A stretch of 64,000 nt of DNA from Salvia splendens (GCF_004379255.2 NC_056044.1:3559001-3623000); one strand, 5' to 3'; positions 35,410 to 48,261 are shown, numbered from the stretch's first letter. Program-made: numbers and translations. The notes: generated from the sequence alone by a model not told the origin.

Positions 35410-36470
35410 ATGTACTCTATTTGATCGGTTTATCGCACAAAGCAAGTGTTAAATGTGCAGGAATGCCGCTTGACCAAAACAACAAGGTCAAACTGATCAA
35501 GCGAGTACAATAGGCGAAAAAGACCAGATTTCGGGGGAAGTTGATCAAGGGGAGTAATCAAGCAGTTAAGGAGGGGACCACTGGATGTCAGAAGAAGGAC
35601 ACGCGAGGCTATGAGCTGGATGGTGCGAAGCATTCTGTTATCAAGGACAACGTTCTAGAAGGGGACACGTACTGATATATTAGACGCAAGGACGGAGCTG
35701 AGTCACGAATTTGTTACTGAAAAGCGTCGTCGTTCTAGAAGAAGAGCACGTAGCAATCAATGAGTCGCTCACTCTCAGCATGAGCGAATATTCCCTGCCA
35801 AAATCGTTATCCAGGTGGAGGTCGTGCTGAGCCTACAAATAGAGAATGTGCCACCACATGAAGGAGATCGGATCCTTTACTTTCCGCCTAGTTTAGTTTA
35901 GTTCTCTAGCTTAGTTCAGTTTTCTAGAATAGCTTAGCTTAGTTTAGATAAAGTAATGTTTAGTTAGAAAAGAGCGACTGAAGAAGCGCTGCAGAATACT
36001 TGTTATATGTCAGCAAAGTCTTAAGTTCCCCGCCGAGGCTCTTCTCGGTTTTACTTCCTTTCGTAATTTCCAGAGTGTTAGCTTAGTTTAAAATTCGCGC
36101 TGTACTGTTCTAGTTTAATCGAAGTTGTTTTCGTTTTCATCCTCGCTTTTACTGCTTTAGCTTCAGTTTCGTTATGATGCACTTGATCCAGTAGTTAAAT
36201 TTACCTTGTTCAAATTAGCCAGTTTAATTCTGTCTAGAGTAAAATCAGTAGTTAAAAACTCCCAAGTTAAAGCGTGGCAGCAGCCAACCCCCTATTCACT
36301 ATTCACACACCAGATGCACCAACTTCTATGTGGGATCGACCCCGAACTTGCCGCTTTACTGTTAAAGTAGTGCAAAATTAGAAGTTATAAATTACTTTGG
36401 TGGGTAAACGAGCGAAAGCGAGATCAACTTGATCAAGTGGCAACGACATTTGCTAACTGATCCAACCGGT
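35410..36470 (+). mobile_element. Gypsy-like solo LTR or LTR fragment (tentative)
   Basis: A block of about 1 kb, more GC-rich than its flanks and with no ORF. It contains the phrase GTGGGATCGACCCCGAACTTG (36331 on), common in LTRs of plant Ty3/gypsy elements, plus GATCAACTTGATCAAGTGG near its right end. AGTTTAGTTTAG-type repeats fill 35889-35960. I could not identify TG/CA ends with a target-site duplication, so boundaries are approximate. Confidence 0.45.
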
Positions 36471-37684
36471 TCAGTTATCTTTCCATATAACTTGGTCCGA
36501 ATTCGCGCTTGTCGTTCGCCCTAACCCTCGCCAAGAATATATCCAAATTTTATAAATTTGTCGATTAACTTTTAAAGTTATGAAACGAATTAGAATTTGA
36601 TCAAACTTCATTATTTTTATGGAAACTTGCTTAAAATGGTCAAAGGATGGATACATTACTATAAAAACGTGTGTAACATTTATAAATTAAATGTAGTTCC
36701 ATATTGCTTACTTTTTTCGTAAAAAAATGAAGAACAAAGAATACAGCCATACAGAAAGTTCCAAACTTCAATTGGCAACAATGAAAGGGTCCATATTGGT
36801 GGCAATTCCACCACCAATTTATAATTGTGATAATTTATTATAGCAACCATTACTATTTCAAACGTTAAATAAATGTTTAAGAAATCCACTGGGAGTTTCA
36901 TTTACAATTAGATAGTTGTTCTTTTCAAGTTACTAAATAATTTTGTAGAATCTAAAATTCCAAATTGAATTAGATAGAGGTGGTTTCCAAACTCGAAGTT
37001 AGGGTTGATGAGTTGTTGAACAAACTTTCAAAAATGATATAAAAGGGTTAGGCAGAGTAAAGGGGTTAAAATTTGAATTGACTAATCAATATATAGATAG
37101 ATTTCTTCCACTTGCTTGACTTGGTAGTTTCTTTTCAATTGCTTGAGTTTAAATAATTAATTAAATTCATTTTGTTTTTTAAAGTAGATAGTTGGACAGT
37201 CAACATATCTATATAATTGATATTTGATTTACATCGTAATATTTAATTACTTTATAGTATTATTTTTGTGATATAGCCTATAGGTACATGAAACAGTCTC
37301 GATACAATCCCCTCTAAACATTCTAGTACTAATAATATAGTGGTGCTCGAGGTTTTTGTGGGGATCGAAAAATCAATTTCCTTCTAAATAGTTAAATCCC
37401 AAAATATAATCAATTTATTGGGTCAATTTTTAGCTGATAAATGCATTAATAGAAAGATAGTTGGGCTGCCATGAGTAATTAAGAAATATGGACCGTCAAA
37501 AAGAGAGGGAAGAGCGTTAGGCCCATTAAAAAGCCCAATACCCAATTCAAAGTTGCATGAAGGCCACACTACAGATAGGGCTGACGCCGACGAAGGCATT
37601 TTCCGACAGCACTCCGGAGCCGGTGTTCGACCGACTCCACCTAACTCTGTCACTGATATATTATTCAAATTGTATAATAACTAT
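36471..37684. other. Intergenic, no gene seen
   Basis: AT-rich with short frames that look like chance. A small GC-richer patch at 37540-37650 encodes nothing recognisable. Confidence 0.5.
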
Positions 37685-38075
37685 TGGGATATTGACACTT
37701 AATATCACGGAACTTGCAAAAAATTGATTTTTCCAGCAAACTTTGAAATTGACAAATAATATCATGAACTTTACCCTAGGGTTGTTATTTCCCACAGGTG
37801 AAAAAGTTGCATCTATATTAATAGATTGAAGAACAAATTTGAAGGGTGTGCTTCAAGAAAAACTATTCTCAAATATTGAAAATCTTGAAACTCTCGAAGG
37901 TGTTGTCGAGAAATTATGGAAAAAAATTTGTATCATGATATTATTTGCTAGAATTTTTTCACCGGTGAAAAATAACAACCCCAAGGTAAAGTTCGTGATA
38001 TTATTTGTCAATTTCAAAGTTCGTGGGAAAACCCAACTTTTTGAAAGTTACATGATATTAGGTGCCAATATACCA
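37685..38075. mobile_element. Inverted-repeat MITE, 391 bp
   Basis: Left end TGGGATATTGACACTTAATA; right end, reversed, TGGTATATTGGCACCTAATA. Arms of about 120 bp (shared AAATTGACAAATAATATCA and GTTGTTATTT) surround a non-coding centre. A partial relative lies at 3025-3125. No clear target-site duplication was found. Confidence 0.75.
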
Positions 38076-38112
38076 TAATTATTTTATTAAATATCTAAAA
38101 ATTAGTACTCCG

Positions 38113-38113
<1 letters not shown>

Positions 38114-38149
<36 letters not shown>
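38114..38149. repeat. (AT)n microsatellite
   Basis: About 36 bp of uninterrupted alternating A and T. Confidence 0.9.
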
Positions 38150-38150
<1 letters not shown>

Positions 38151-38658
38151 AATATTTGTCTCATATTTTACTCCCAGACTATTTTTATAAAATTTATACC
38201 CTTGATATTTGATAGTATATCATATACGGAGTATGAACTAATAAAAGTAGAAGTATAAATTACGTGGAAAGAAAATCATGACATCTAAAATAATTGAGAC
38301 ACTCTTTCCTTTTTAGTTCGTCCTATTGTAGGACTCCTACAAGAGGAGAAAATATTCAGTGATCCGGACACACCAGGTGACATGATAACGTGGTATGTCC
38401 CACTAATTAGAAACTGACAAATGGAAGTGGTAGAAATATAGAAATTACACTATATAAGATATCTAGTTTTTATAAATAGAATAAAATTTTGAAATTTAAA
38501 AACTTTTCAAATTACAATATAAACTATTAATACACATATATTTATATTTAATTTCTTTTTCATTATGTATTCACATTATTCTAGGTGATTTTTTAAAAAT
38601 TTGATAGACTATTCTCTCTTTTTTTCAATTTTATGGAGTATATCTATATATGTGAACG

Positions 38659-38661
<3 letters not shown>

Positions 38662-38713
<52 letters not shown>
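38662..38713. repeat. (AT)n microsatellite
   Basis: About 52 bp of uninterrupted alternating A and T. The DNA from here to 39851 shows no other gene, but a plausible 5'-UTR intron of the FAR1 pseudogene (donor near 39575, acceptor near 39834). Confidence 0.9.
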
Positions 38714-38715
<2 letters not shown>

Positions 38716-39851
38716 TTAGGAGGTCCCACTGTTGATATTGAGAGTGGCGCCTCTGATCCGTGACCGCCGCCTCTTCCACTACAGCCGACCATCTATTGCA
38801 TGTGACGCACCATACTGCAATTTCTGTGCAGCGAAATTAAAATTCAGCAAAGATAAAATGAGCAAATTTATAATACTACGTCGGTAAGTGAAGTATTTTT
38901 TCTTATTTAACACGAAATTTTATTAAAATATAAATAAATTTTTAAATATAATAGTAATTAAAAAGAATTTTAGGAATCGTGTCTAAATAACTAACAAAAT
39001 TCTACTTATATATTACTGTATGTGAATGGGAATAAAATTTATATTGTCAATAAATGTGCGTGGCTCAAAAGTAAGCTTAGATTATTATTTCGTCACTTCA
39101 AAGGAAAAAAGAATAGGTAATTAGAATTGATTTTATGAAGAAAAGAAATAAGTACATCGACACTTATCTAGTGAATGATTGCATATAATACTTCTAAGTA
39201 AGAATTTTATTCTTGATTCCATATTGCCTTAGCTTCACGCATTAAAAGATATATGTGATACGAGAATTGTTCTACTGCACAACTTGTGTGAGACTCTAAT
39301 CCTCGTAGGAGATAGTCCGAAATTTTAGTTCTTTCTGGTTTGGATTCTATTCTCTCCCTACGCATTATAATGGAATATATCTTACTTTATTCAATATTTT
39401 AGGCTTAGATTTGTTTTCTTTTTTTATTTCTCTGTGTACTTGTACAAATTTATTGGACCTATTTTATTAAAATTATATATTCTGCAACCCTTTATATGTT
39501 TCCTCCATCAGAATTGTTGAAGTATCCTCTCTCCCTCTCTGGATTTTCTACTGAGTTGCATCAAATTTGGTCAGGTAATATTTTTAGTCTATTTGCCTTA
39601 TGTTTATTCAAAATAGTGAAATTATAGATTTTGTAGTTAAAAAGTTTGGTCTCTGGAGAAATTTAGTAGAACAATTATTGTGTTGCATACGTTTTTAGTT
39701 CAGAAACTAATTAAACAACATGCGTAATGTTGTAAATCCTAAATCAACTACTAATCTTTAGTTTTATTTAGGCTCTAGTATTGTTTGCTACTTACTTTTT
39801 GTATATATTAATATTTTTTAAAATTTATTTTTTAGTCTAAGGAGTGAAAAT

Positions 39852-42800
39852 ATGAATGATGAACTGCATATGTCTCAAACTGCGAATGATCGAAAGCCAG
39901 GAATTGGAATGAAATTTGCATCAATAGATGATGCATTTGAATTCTATAATCAATATGCACGTGAAGCTGGTTTTAGTGCAAGAATAAGCAATAGCAAAAA
40001 GTGATGGAGAAAGTTGCTGGAATTACAAGAGATAAACAATACCGGGCGTAATACAACCCAAGAAGGAAGAACTAAAACTGAAAATTACAATGAAATCGAA
40101 ACTGTAAACTGGAAATAAAACTTAGCCGAGTCGAGGAGGCCTCTTTCCGCAAGACGAGATACGCCCCGGTAGTGCTCTCGGTTTGACGTGTCGTCCCCAA
40201 AGATAAAACGACTACGTCTCTGGTGAAGCAGCACCGCAATCAACAGAGCTCCGGCGAACTGGAAGATGAGAGGGCAGAGCTTCGGGAAGAAAGACAATGC
40301 AAAGAGAGTATGATGCTTGTGAGTATGTTGTTCCATCTCCTAATGCAAGGAATGACTAGCCTATTTATAGGCTTGGTCCACTGCGGGGGGTCAACTCAGC
40401 CTTGATGGCTGTCATCATGGCTCATCATGGCTGGCCTGTAACCCCCGGCCGTTACGAGTTTGTAAGCTGGAGTGGTCGACGTTGAATCTAGATGTTGTAC
40501 ACGCCCTAGTTCAACCGCCACATGTGGACTTCGTGAAGCGACTTGATCAAGACACTGATCAAGCCATCGCTCAAGGCACAGCAGGACGAGTTGATCACGC
40601 TGCTGATCAAGGCGCAACATGTCGAGTTGATCAGGCTGCAGCCCAAAACTGAGGTGGTCCAAAACATTAAGTCTGGGTCCAGGGACAAGCCCAAAGACCA
40701 ATTGTCAAGATCCAAGTCCAAGTCCAAGACCAAGGGCAAGGGCACGGGTGCAGGCACGGGCACGGCTCGGCTCGTCGCGCGTGTGAGCTCTTTCACCCAT
40801 CTTAGTCCACGATAATTACTAAGTGTAGTAAGTCACTTAATAAATACACATTTAAAGATGTGTCTCATCTCCTATGTGGGATAATTAACACTAGTTAATT
40901 ACTCCCTACACTTTCAACTCATAGCTTTATCAAAAGCTACAATGTGACCAACTTTTATCCACTATTTCTCACTCACCGAGAATCGGATTTGAGAAAGTGA
41001 ATATACCACGGTCATCTACGCGGAACGTAGATCGATGCTATATCATTTAATTTCTAAAAAATTAAATGTCTCGTCACATTTATTATTGGTCAAACTTCAT
41101 TGACCGGACATCTTAAATTCAAGATTCCAACAAAAAGAATAAGATGAATGAAGTTGTTTGGAAACAATTTGTATGCTTTAAAGCTGGTCAAACTGATGAA
41201 GTCCGCTCAAAAAATCGAGCGTCGAGTGGTGGCCCGATCAAGAAAAGAGCTCGTGGTGAAGTTAAAACTGATTGAAAGGCAAAGATCTCCATTGTCAAAC
41301 AACAAACTGGACCCTCTTGGAGTATTAGCTTATTCACTGAAGGTCATAATCATAGACTTTCTACTCCTTCAAAGGTGCATTTACTCCGATCACACCGTAG
41401 TGTCTCTGCTGCGAAGAGAGTGTTGACACAACAATTTTCAGAAGCTAATATACCGACCTGTCAGCAAATGCAACTAATGGAGATAGAGCATGGGGGGACC
41501 TGAAAGTGTAGGTTGCACTGAAAGAGATATCAGGAATCTTGAGAGAGATATGAGGGATGAACAGAAGGGGATCGACGCCGAAACTTTGGTAGAATTCTTT
41601 ACATCTGAAAAGGAGAAAAATTCATCATTTTTCTTTGACTATGAGACAGATTCAGATAATAGGTTCAAAAGATGTTTTTGGGCAGATCATAAATCAAGGA
41701 GTGCTTATAGTGTATTCAGTGATGTTGTGTTTGATTCTACCTATAACACTAATAAGTAAGGAATGATTTTTACACTGTTCGTAGGAGTAAATCATCACCA
41801 TCAACAATTGTTTTTGGTTGTGGATTTCTAAGTGATGAGAAGACAGAATCATATTTGTGGCTGCTTAATAAGTTCATGGAAGCTATGCCAACAAGTGCAT
41901 CAAAAGCAATCATCACTGATCAAGATCCTGCTACGACGAAAGCACTTGCACAAGTTTTGCCGAAAATAGTATAACGTTATTGTTTGTGGCACATATTGAA
42001 TAAATTTCTGGAAAAGATTTCAGCAGTGACTTTCCGAGAGCATTATCAGAGCATAAAAAATGTTATAAAAAATTCTACTTCTCCTAAGGAATTCGAGCAT
42101 GGTTGGAAAGATGTTATTAGATCTGCTAACTTAGAGCAAAATAGTTGGATCTTGTTGATGTATGAATTGCGGCATAAGTGGGTTCCGGTATACTTTAGTC
42201 ATGTATTTTTTGCTGGGATGTCAAGTAGTCAGAGATCTGAGAGTTCGCATTCATTTTTCAAAAAGTATGTCTCTCACAAGAACTCATTGATGGATTTTAT
42301 CACTCGATTCAATCGAGCACTAAGACACCAAAGACACAATGAGTTAGTTGCTGATCATATTGACATGAATGAGCATCCCAAAATAAAAACAAATTGGCCG
42401 ATGGAAACGCAAATGGTTAAAGTCTACAAGAAGAAAAAATGGACGGAGTTTTAAGATGAAATGAGTCAAAGTCATGGTTACTTTGTGGAGCATACCACTA
42501 CAAGAGATGATATCATGATTTACAATGTTGTAAGTTTTCAAAGTTCATCCTCAAAACCAAGGCAACTCATGCATGATAGACAAAGAGATCATATATCTTG
42601 TAGTTGTGGAAAATTCGAGTTTGATGGCATTCCGTGCAGACACATGCTAGCTTTCTTCCGGATTAGCCAAATATTTGAACTACCTAAGAAGTATGTACTC
42701 ACAAGATGGACGCAAGAAGCAAAGATTGGTGTTGTTTATGCACTAGATGATGAAAATACCAACGATGATCCAACAAGACTTTTGATGACTCGACGCTCCA

Positions 42801-43126
42801 AGTTATCCTATAAGGCTTCAATATTGATTGATTATGCATCTTTGACTGATGAGGGGACAAAGTTTTTGAATGAACAACTTGATTCCTTGCATGGAAAAAT
42901 CAAAGAGATGGGTGCTAGTTCAACCACTGTGCCCAGTAGTCAAACAAGGAAGAACTTAGATAAACCCAGAAATATTGGCGATCCTTCTAATATAAGAACA
43001 AAGGGATGCGTGTAAGAGAATGTTATCGTCAAATGAGAAGTCAACTTTAAAGGCTAGAGCTTGTCATGGATGTGGACTAAGTGGAGTATCACATGACAAA
43101 CATAATTGTCCAAAATTGCATGACTG
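39852..43126 (+). pseudogene. FAR1/FHY3-family (MULE-transposase-derived) pseudogene
   Basis: FAR1-related proteins are transcription factors derived from Mutator-like transposases. Seen in order: start MNDELHMSQT, FAR1 DNA-binding region (AFEFYNQYAREAGF, then after the insertion NEVVWKQFVCFKAG and GHNHRLSTPSK), the transposase core (DVVFDSTYNTN, VNHHHQ, ITDQDPATTKAL, WHILNKF), the SWIM zinc finger (SCSCGKFEFDGIPCRHML), and a C-terminal zinc-knuckle-like CHGCGLSGVSHDKHNC. It is dead: a 1131-bp solo LTR at 40002-41132; TGA 41273; extra G in the G6 run 41492-41497; TAA 41757; a lost base near 41803; TAA 41972; TAA 42452; a further frameshift near 43008. Two TAA stops replace probable CAA codons, fitting C-to-T decay. 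The reading is still easy to follow, so inactivation is fairly recent. Confidence 0.9.
40002..41132 (-). mobile_element. Copia-type solo LTR, 1131 bp, inside the FAR1 pseudogene
   Basis: Bounded exactly by TG...CA and a perfect 5-bp target duplication, AAAAG (39997-40001 and 41133-41137). Read on the minus strand it begins TGTTGGAATC, the usual start of Ty1/copia LTRs. A TATA-like CTATAAATAG sits at 40361-40370 (minus reading) and is followed by the leader shared with the copy at 5130-5540. No internal retroelement genes remain, so a full element probably recombined to one LTR. Removing it with one AAAAG restores the FAR1 frame precisely (…NSKK|NKMNEV…). The low-complexity plus-strand frame at 40543-40815 (GATCAAG repeats) lies in this LTR and is not a gene. 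Confidence 0.93.
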
Positions 43127-44660
43127 GTATGTGAATTGATGTTGAATTTTATCATTTATATTTTATGGTTGTTTTAATAATCAATCAATTTAACTTTACT
43201 ATTTCATATTAGTCGCATATGATGGTTACGGCGACAATGGTTTTGCAAACGAAAAAGACTGATCTCCATAGTTATTGAAATTATTTTTTATGTTGTTTTT
43301 GTATTGCTGCTAATATAATACCATGAGAGTACATCTAGTTTTTTAATGAGATTAATCATTTATTTTCATCTTCTCTATGCATTAAATTTGGTTTTATGAG
43401 ATTGGTCATTTATTTCGTGATATTTTTATGGATAAAATATGTACTCCACAATAATTGAACTGAAATAGGTAATTGTGTACAAAACACACATAATAAAGAA
43501 TAGACAATTGAAATAATTAGCAGTGTTTTTCAGAAACTTCAAAGCTAATGAATGGAGTAGTGCTGAATTGAGATGCTACTTTATTTGATCAGAAACTTAT
43601 TACGAGAATGAGATTTCTTTAATGGTCAACAGTAATAATTCAGTTATTACTAGTCACTTATATCATGAGTGATGACGAAACCGACATAAGTAGTCTGCTT
43701 TTGGAGGCTGAACATCCATCTCATGCCCAACCTTCAATATGAATTAATAGTATAAACTACTCATATCGCCTAATAGTTCTGCAGATTTGGAAGAAAGCAT
43801 AAAATCAAAACATCAAAAACTAAAACACGAGCCAGTGACATATAAGCGTATAACAAAACCGAAGTAGTATCTCAACATTCAAGAGTTACAGTAATTTGAC
43901 AAGTGCATATTTCTTGTTTTTTGCTACACTGATGCAACAAATTTTAGACGACATTTTGTTGTTTAAGTTAATCAGAAGAGAAATTATTAATGATTTACTG
44001 CATCTCGATCTCTTCTAGTTTCATCTTCCAAGATTATATTCTTGAAAAATTCCACAAACATAAAATCCACCCCACCGCACACCCCTCGTTCCTTTTCATT
44101 AAATTGAGGAATTTGACCGATGGTGAAAAAGCATTCACCAAAAAATCCAGCGCTGCCACCACCAGATCCCTCTCCGGATTTCCCACGGGATTACAACCTA
44201 TTGTGTTGATCGTGCTTCCGTTGAACTCCCCCACCATGAAGACAAAGTTTATGTCTCAGCGGTCGCCCAAGTCTGCAGATCTGCGAAGGTCGCCAACCCC
44301 TGGGCGCGCCCGAGCGCCGCCGAATTGATGTCCGATCCCGCCGTGACGTTCTGCGCCGAATTTCCGACAAACTCACGGCGATGCAGAAAAAAATCCAAAG
44401 AGGAAGAGATATATTCAAAATTCTGAAATCTAAAAGGAGAGAGATAAAAGGTATAAATAGAAAGAGAAAAGAAATAAAAAATAAGAACGTGTTTCCTCTC
44501 TCTCCTACGTGGATCAAAGTCGCTCACATAACGCTCACACAAGTTGTGCAGCAGAACAGTTCTCGCTATGTGTACATTCACAAATATATTGGTAATAATG
44601 AATGAGATTGTTTTGTCCCAACATAGAAGCAACACAAATATTTCGGTTTAAAGTAATATA
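43127..44660. other. Intergenic; no intact gene recognised
   Basis: AT-rich after the pseudogene. A GC-richer patch at 44050-44350 has open frames on both strands (minus-strand MVGEFNGSTINTIGCNP, and a plus-strand frame), but none resembles a protein I know. It could be a decayed gene fragment. Confidence 0.45.
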
Positions 44661-44847
44661 CTCCATCTGTCCCATTAAATATGCAATATTTGGGAATCGA
44701 CACGGATTTTTATGTAGTGTTGTTTTGTGAGTTAATGAAGCGGGAGTAAAGTAAGACAGAAGGAAAAGTAGAGATAGAGATGTTTCCATTTTAGGAAACA
44801 TTTTATTTTTAATGGAAAACGTTTCATTTCTAATGAGACAGAGGGAG
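44661..44847. mobile_element. Stowaway-like MITE
   Basis: Left end CTCCATCTGTCCCATTAAA, right end TAATGAGACAGAGGGAG, flanked by TA. Short (187 bp), non-coding. Confidence 0.75.
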
Positions 44848-46966
44848 TATATTCCAACAAATTTAATACATTGCTCCTAATGTGTTGTGCAGTTTATTAA
44901 CGTGAACAAATCTCCATGACATATAACATACATGAAAAACATGATGTCAAAATCATGCATACCTAAAACTTGTTTAAACCTGATATATCAATTCAATACC
45001 ATAGTCACAAAATAACACATTCACCAACATATCTACTAATTACATATCTAATTTATGTGGAATAATCAGGGATGATAAACAATTCTAGCAACTCCTTCAA
45101 ACACCTTTCTAAGCATCTACAGGACTATGAGTGTCAGCATCCACAGGACGTGCCAATAGGAATATAGTTGGATCCAATCAGGTGCATCAATACTTTGAAG
45201 TAACCCGAGTGAGGAATTAATTATACCGGAATACCGGACTTACCGTATCGAAAATACCGATTTTTCGGTACGGTATCATACCGTATCAAAAGATTCGATA
45301 CGGTAACGATATTAGATTCCCTATACCGTGTTATCGTAGACGAGAGAGATAATGATATGGCAAGGGAGAGCGATAGATAGAGGAGCCATAGAGGAATGGG
45401 TTGTGGATGCTGAAATAGTTGGAATTCCTAATTAATCTGAAATAATGTGAGAAGAGGAATGGTTTGTGGATGTTGACATAGTAGGAATTCCTAATTAATC
45501 TAAAATAATTTCTGATTAAATTTTATTAGCGACGTTGTATTGTATGTATCCACTAGCACGTATAGGAAAGTACTTGGACTCCCTCGTCGGCTTTCAGTCC
45601 ATGAAGATAGGGTCTCCTTATGGCCTAATATAGGTATTTTTATTTTATTTTATTTACTTATATTTTTAACTATTTTATTTATGTAGACAATAAGTATTAT
45701 ACTCCTAGTAATAACATTTACACCATCGGATCACTAAAAAAACTTTTAAGGACACAAAATTTGAGGCCCAATTACTAGTGTTTTAATTTTTTTTTAAAAA
45801 CAATCATAATTTAAGATGCAAAAGAAAGCGTCCCTAAGTTGAAGGCAAATTATCTTAATATGTTGCTTTTTTAGAACGTTTTTATTTGTGTTTCCTAATT
45901 TTAGCTGGGACACTAACAATAAGGACACTTTATAAAACATTTATGGTAATTAGACACATAAATTAGCATTCTTAATAGTATTAAAAAGTGTCTTTATCCA
46001 ATTTTTTGTTGTGGTGGGTCCTATTATTTGTCTAAAATTTTGCTAACTTTGGTCGATCCCTATTAATCATCTCGTTTTATCTCTTTACTATTTTTAATAA
46101 GTATATATTTGCAATTATTACTTTCTATGTCTCATGAAAATATGTTATATATATTTTTTTCTCATCAAAAATAATTTATATTTATTTATAGATATTTTTT
46201 TAATAAACTAACCTGGGTATCACAATTACATTTTTTTTTCAATTAATATATTAAAACTCTTGATGTCCCAAATGATCTATTTCTACTATATACTCATACG
46301 ATAATAGATGAGGTTGGAATATAATATTTTCACTTTCCATTAAATATTTAAATATGTAAAAATCTTTACTCGCTTCCTCCTACAATAATTGTCACTCTTT
46401 TTCATTTCGGTCCATACCACAATAATTGTCACTCTTTTCCATTAAATCTTTAAATATGTAAAATTTTCTTATTGCATCCTATCGAATCAATTACTCTTGA
46501 AATCGAGCATCTTCATTTGTCGTCGTCTCAACTTCCGGCTGTGGCGCTTGTCCATCAACTTCAGTCGAAGAACTAAGGTCACGCTCATCTTCAACGAAGC
46601 AGAAACATTTCAATACAAACGCACAGGTTTTATTTACTTCACCAATCTTAGTCACAATTGTAGCTCACAAAATGCTTACTTCCTCTAGATTCAAAATTCT
46701 CATATGAACTCAAAAATCCCAATTTTCAGGAAGAATAATGGAGGCCGGGAGATTAATTATGAGAACACAACCAATCCAATTCTCCATCAAGAAAGGGAAG
46801 GAAAGGATGAGTGCAAATACTGATAATAATTAGAATTGTTCAAACATTAAATATGAAACATAAATATAGTAGTAGAAGTAGCAAGAACTTGTTAAAACAT
46901 GACATATAACTGGACAACATATGTAATAGATATAAAACATAGTAGTAGAAGAAATGGAACAATCAA
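44848..46966. other. Intergenic repeats, no gene seen
   Basis: About 45220-45315 has several copies of TACCG/CGGTA words (e.g. TTCGGTACGGTATCATACCG), probably an old TIR-element end. The direct repeat at 45391-45510 is listed separately. A half-Stowaway with doubled AATAATTGTCACTCTTTT is at 46384-46442. Confidence 0.5.
45391..45510. repeat. Imperfect tandem repeat, about 60 bp
   Basis: Units starting GAGGAATGGGTTGTGGATGC (45391) and GAGGAATGGTTTGTGGATGT (45454), each followed by GGAATTCCTAATTAATCT. Confidence 0.8.
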
Positions 46967-47608
46967 ACCTTGAGCTAGTGATATTATTAGTAGCATCTTC
47001 TTCATTTGACAGCCTTGACAATTTCCACAAGCTCGAAAGTTTTGGTTTTCTGCAATTTAAACATGTTACAATCATAAATGAACAAACATTTGATCGTTAA
47101 ATACTATACCATGTCAACATTGATTTCATCAATCGCAACGTTGCTCGCTCGTACACATAATCATGACGATGAGGAAGGTGGACGAAATACCAGCCCCGCC
47201 AACGATGAAGCTTCACATCCACATCAAAACCCTAAAATATCATCTTCATACCAAATACTCCCAAATTAAATGAAATTAATATATACAATAATGATGATAT
47301 TTGGATTGGAAGGGAAGACTTTTTTCCTTCTCCTCTATCAATTCATCATCATCACTGTCGCAATAATCTCTCATAAGATCAAAATCTTCCTTTTCGAAGA
47401 TCAGCTCTTGTTTGAAAAAACGCACTACACCATCGAAATCTGTGAATTCCGATGGCGGCATCGATTTCCTGAATCTCATCACCTCTTTTTCGTTTACCAC
47501 ATCAGATGCTGTTTCTCCAATCCACAAATTAGGGTTTCCCACCACAGCCATCGAAGATAATACGATTTCACGGTATCTCTCTATGTTTTCCTCTCGTATA
47601 TATATCAA
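46967..47608 (-). other. Possible unrecognised gene or gene remnant
   Basis: The minus strand has an open frame at 47276-47608; from its second Met it reads MAVVGNPNLWIGETASDVV and further RFFKQELIFEKEDFDLMRDY, followed by an acidic run. Downstream, a stretch ending near 47110 reads HRWRGWYFVHLPHRHDYV, and around 47040 an ag acceptor (TTGCAG) precedes KPKLSSLWKLSRLS. Composition looks more protein-like than its AT-rich flanks, but I recognise no domain and cannot join the pieces in one frame. It may be a small orphan gene, a decayed gene, or chance. Confidence 0.25.
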
Positions 47609-48104
47609 TTTTATTTATCGCGCAATTCAAAACCTGATTTTGTGAAATCACGTAATATTACTAGTATAAATAGCTTTTTTATCTAATAAGAAATATAGTG
47701 TTTTTTTATTTGACCGCCTAGAAAATATAGTATTTTTTATTCTATAATTTGTTTTTTACTATAAAAATAAAGTTTGGTTACATGTTATAAAAAAGTTTGG
47801 TGGGCATGCAAAAACAAAGGGATTCAAAAAGTTTTGTTGTAGTAGTAGTACTATTTATGGAGTTGATGAGAGCGATGCTCTCAACTTTTTTTTATGTTAA
47901 TCATCGTGTATGAATATATTAATTACTTTAATACTACTGTTTATTATAAAACAAATTTTATTACATGTAATGCATCACAATTAATACTTATTTTAAAAGT
48001 TACATCTTTAAAAGATTTTACTCCACCCGTTCAATTTCTATAGGCCATAGTATTTGAACGTTGTTGCAATAGATCACTACTTAAAACGAAAATTCAGTAC
48101 ATAA
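47609..48104. other. Intergenic, no gene seen
   Basis: AT-rich; no structure recognised apart from simple runs. Confidence 0.5.
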
Positions 48105-48261
48105 TGCGGACCTAGTTGCAAGTGTGACTCTCTATGCGGCAACAGGGCGACTCAGTGCGGGGTGAATTTGAGGTTGAAGATTGTAAAACACGAGAAAAAG
48201 GGCTGGGGCCTCTATGCAGCGGAGCTGATCACCGCCGGAAGATTTATCTGTGAATACGCCG
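48105..48261 (+). pseudogene. SUVR3-like histone methyltransferase exon fragment
   Basis: A single open stretch reading CGPSCKCDSLCGNRATQCGV, then LKIVKHEKKGWGLYAAEL and ending FICEYAG at a gt donor. This is the end of a pre-SET cysteine cluster and the start of a SET domain (lysine methyltransferase), closest to what I recall of SUVR3. The preceding pre-SET and the rest of the SET domain (NHSC motif, post-SET) are absent within the window, so it cannot be a working enzyme. The next recognisable piece, 150 bp on, belongs to another gene in the opposite strand. Confidence 0.7.

Noticed and set aside
40543..40815. Plus-strand frame rich in Lys/Gln/Gly (MIKTLIKPSLKAQQDE...)
   Set aside because: It lies wholly inside the solo LTR and is made of GATCAAG and AAGTCCAAG repeats, so it is a low-complexity chance frame.
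44034..44635. Overlapping frames on both strands in a GC-richer patch
   Set aside because: They resemble no protein I know, conflict with each other and lack plausible splice structure. A decayed fragment is possible but not supportable.
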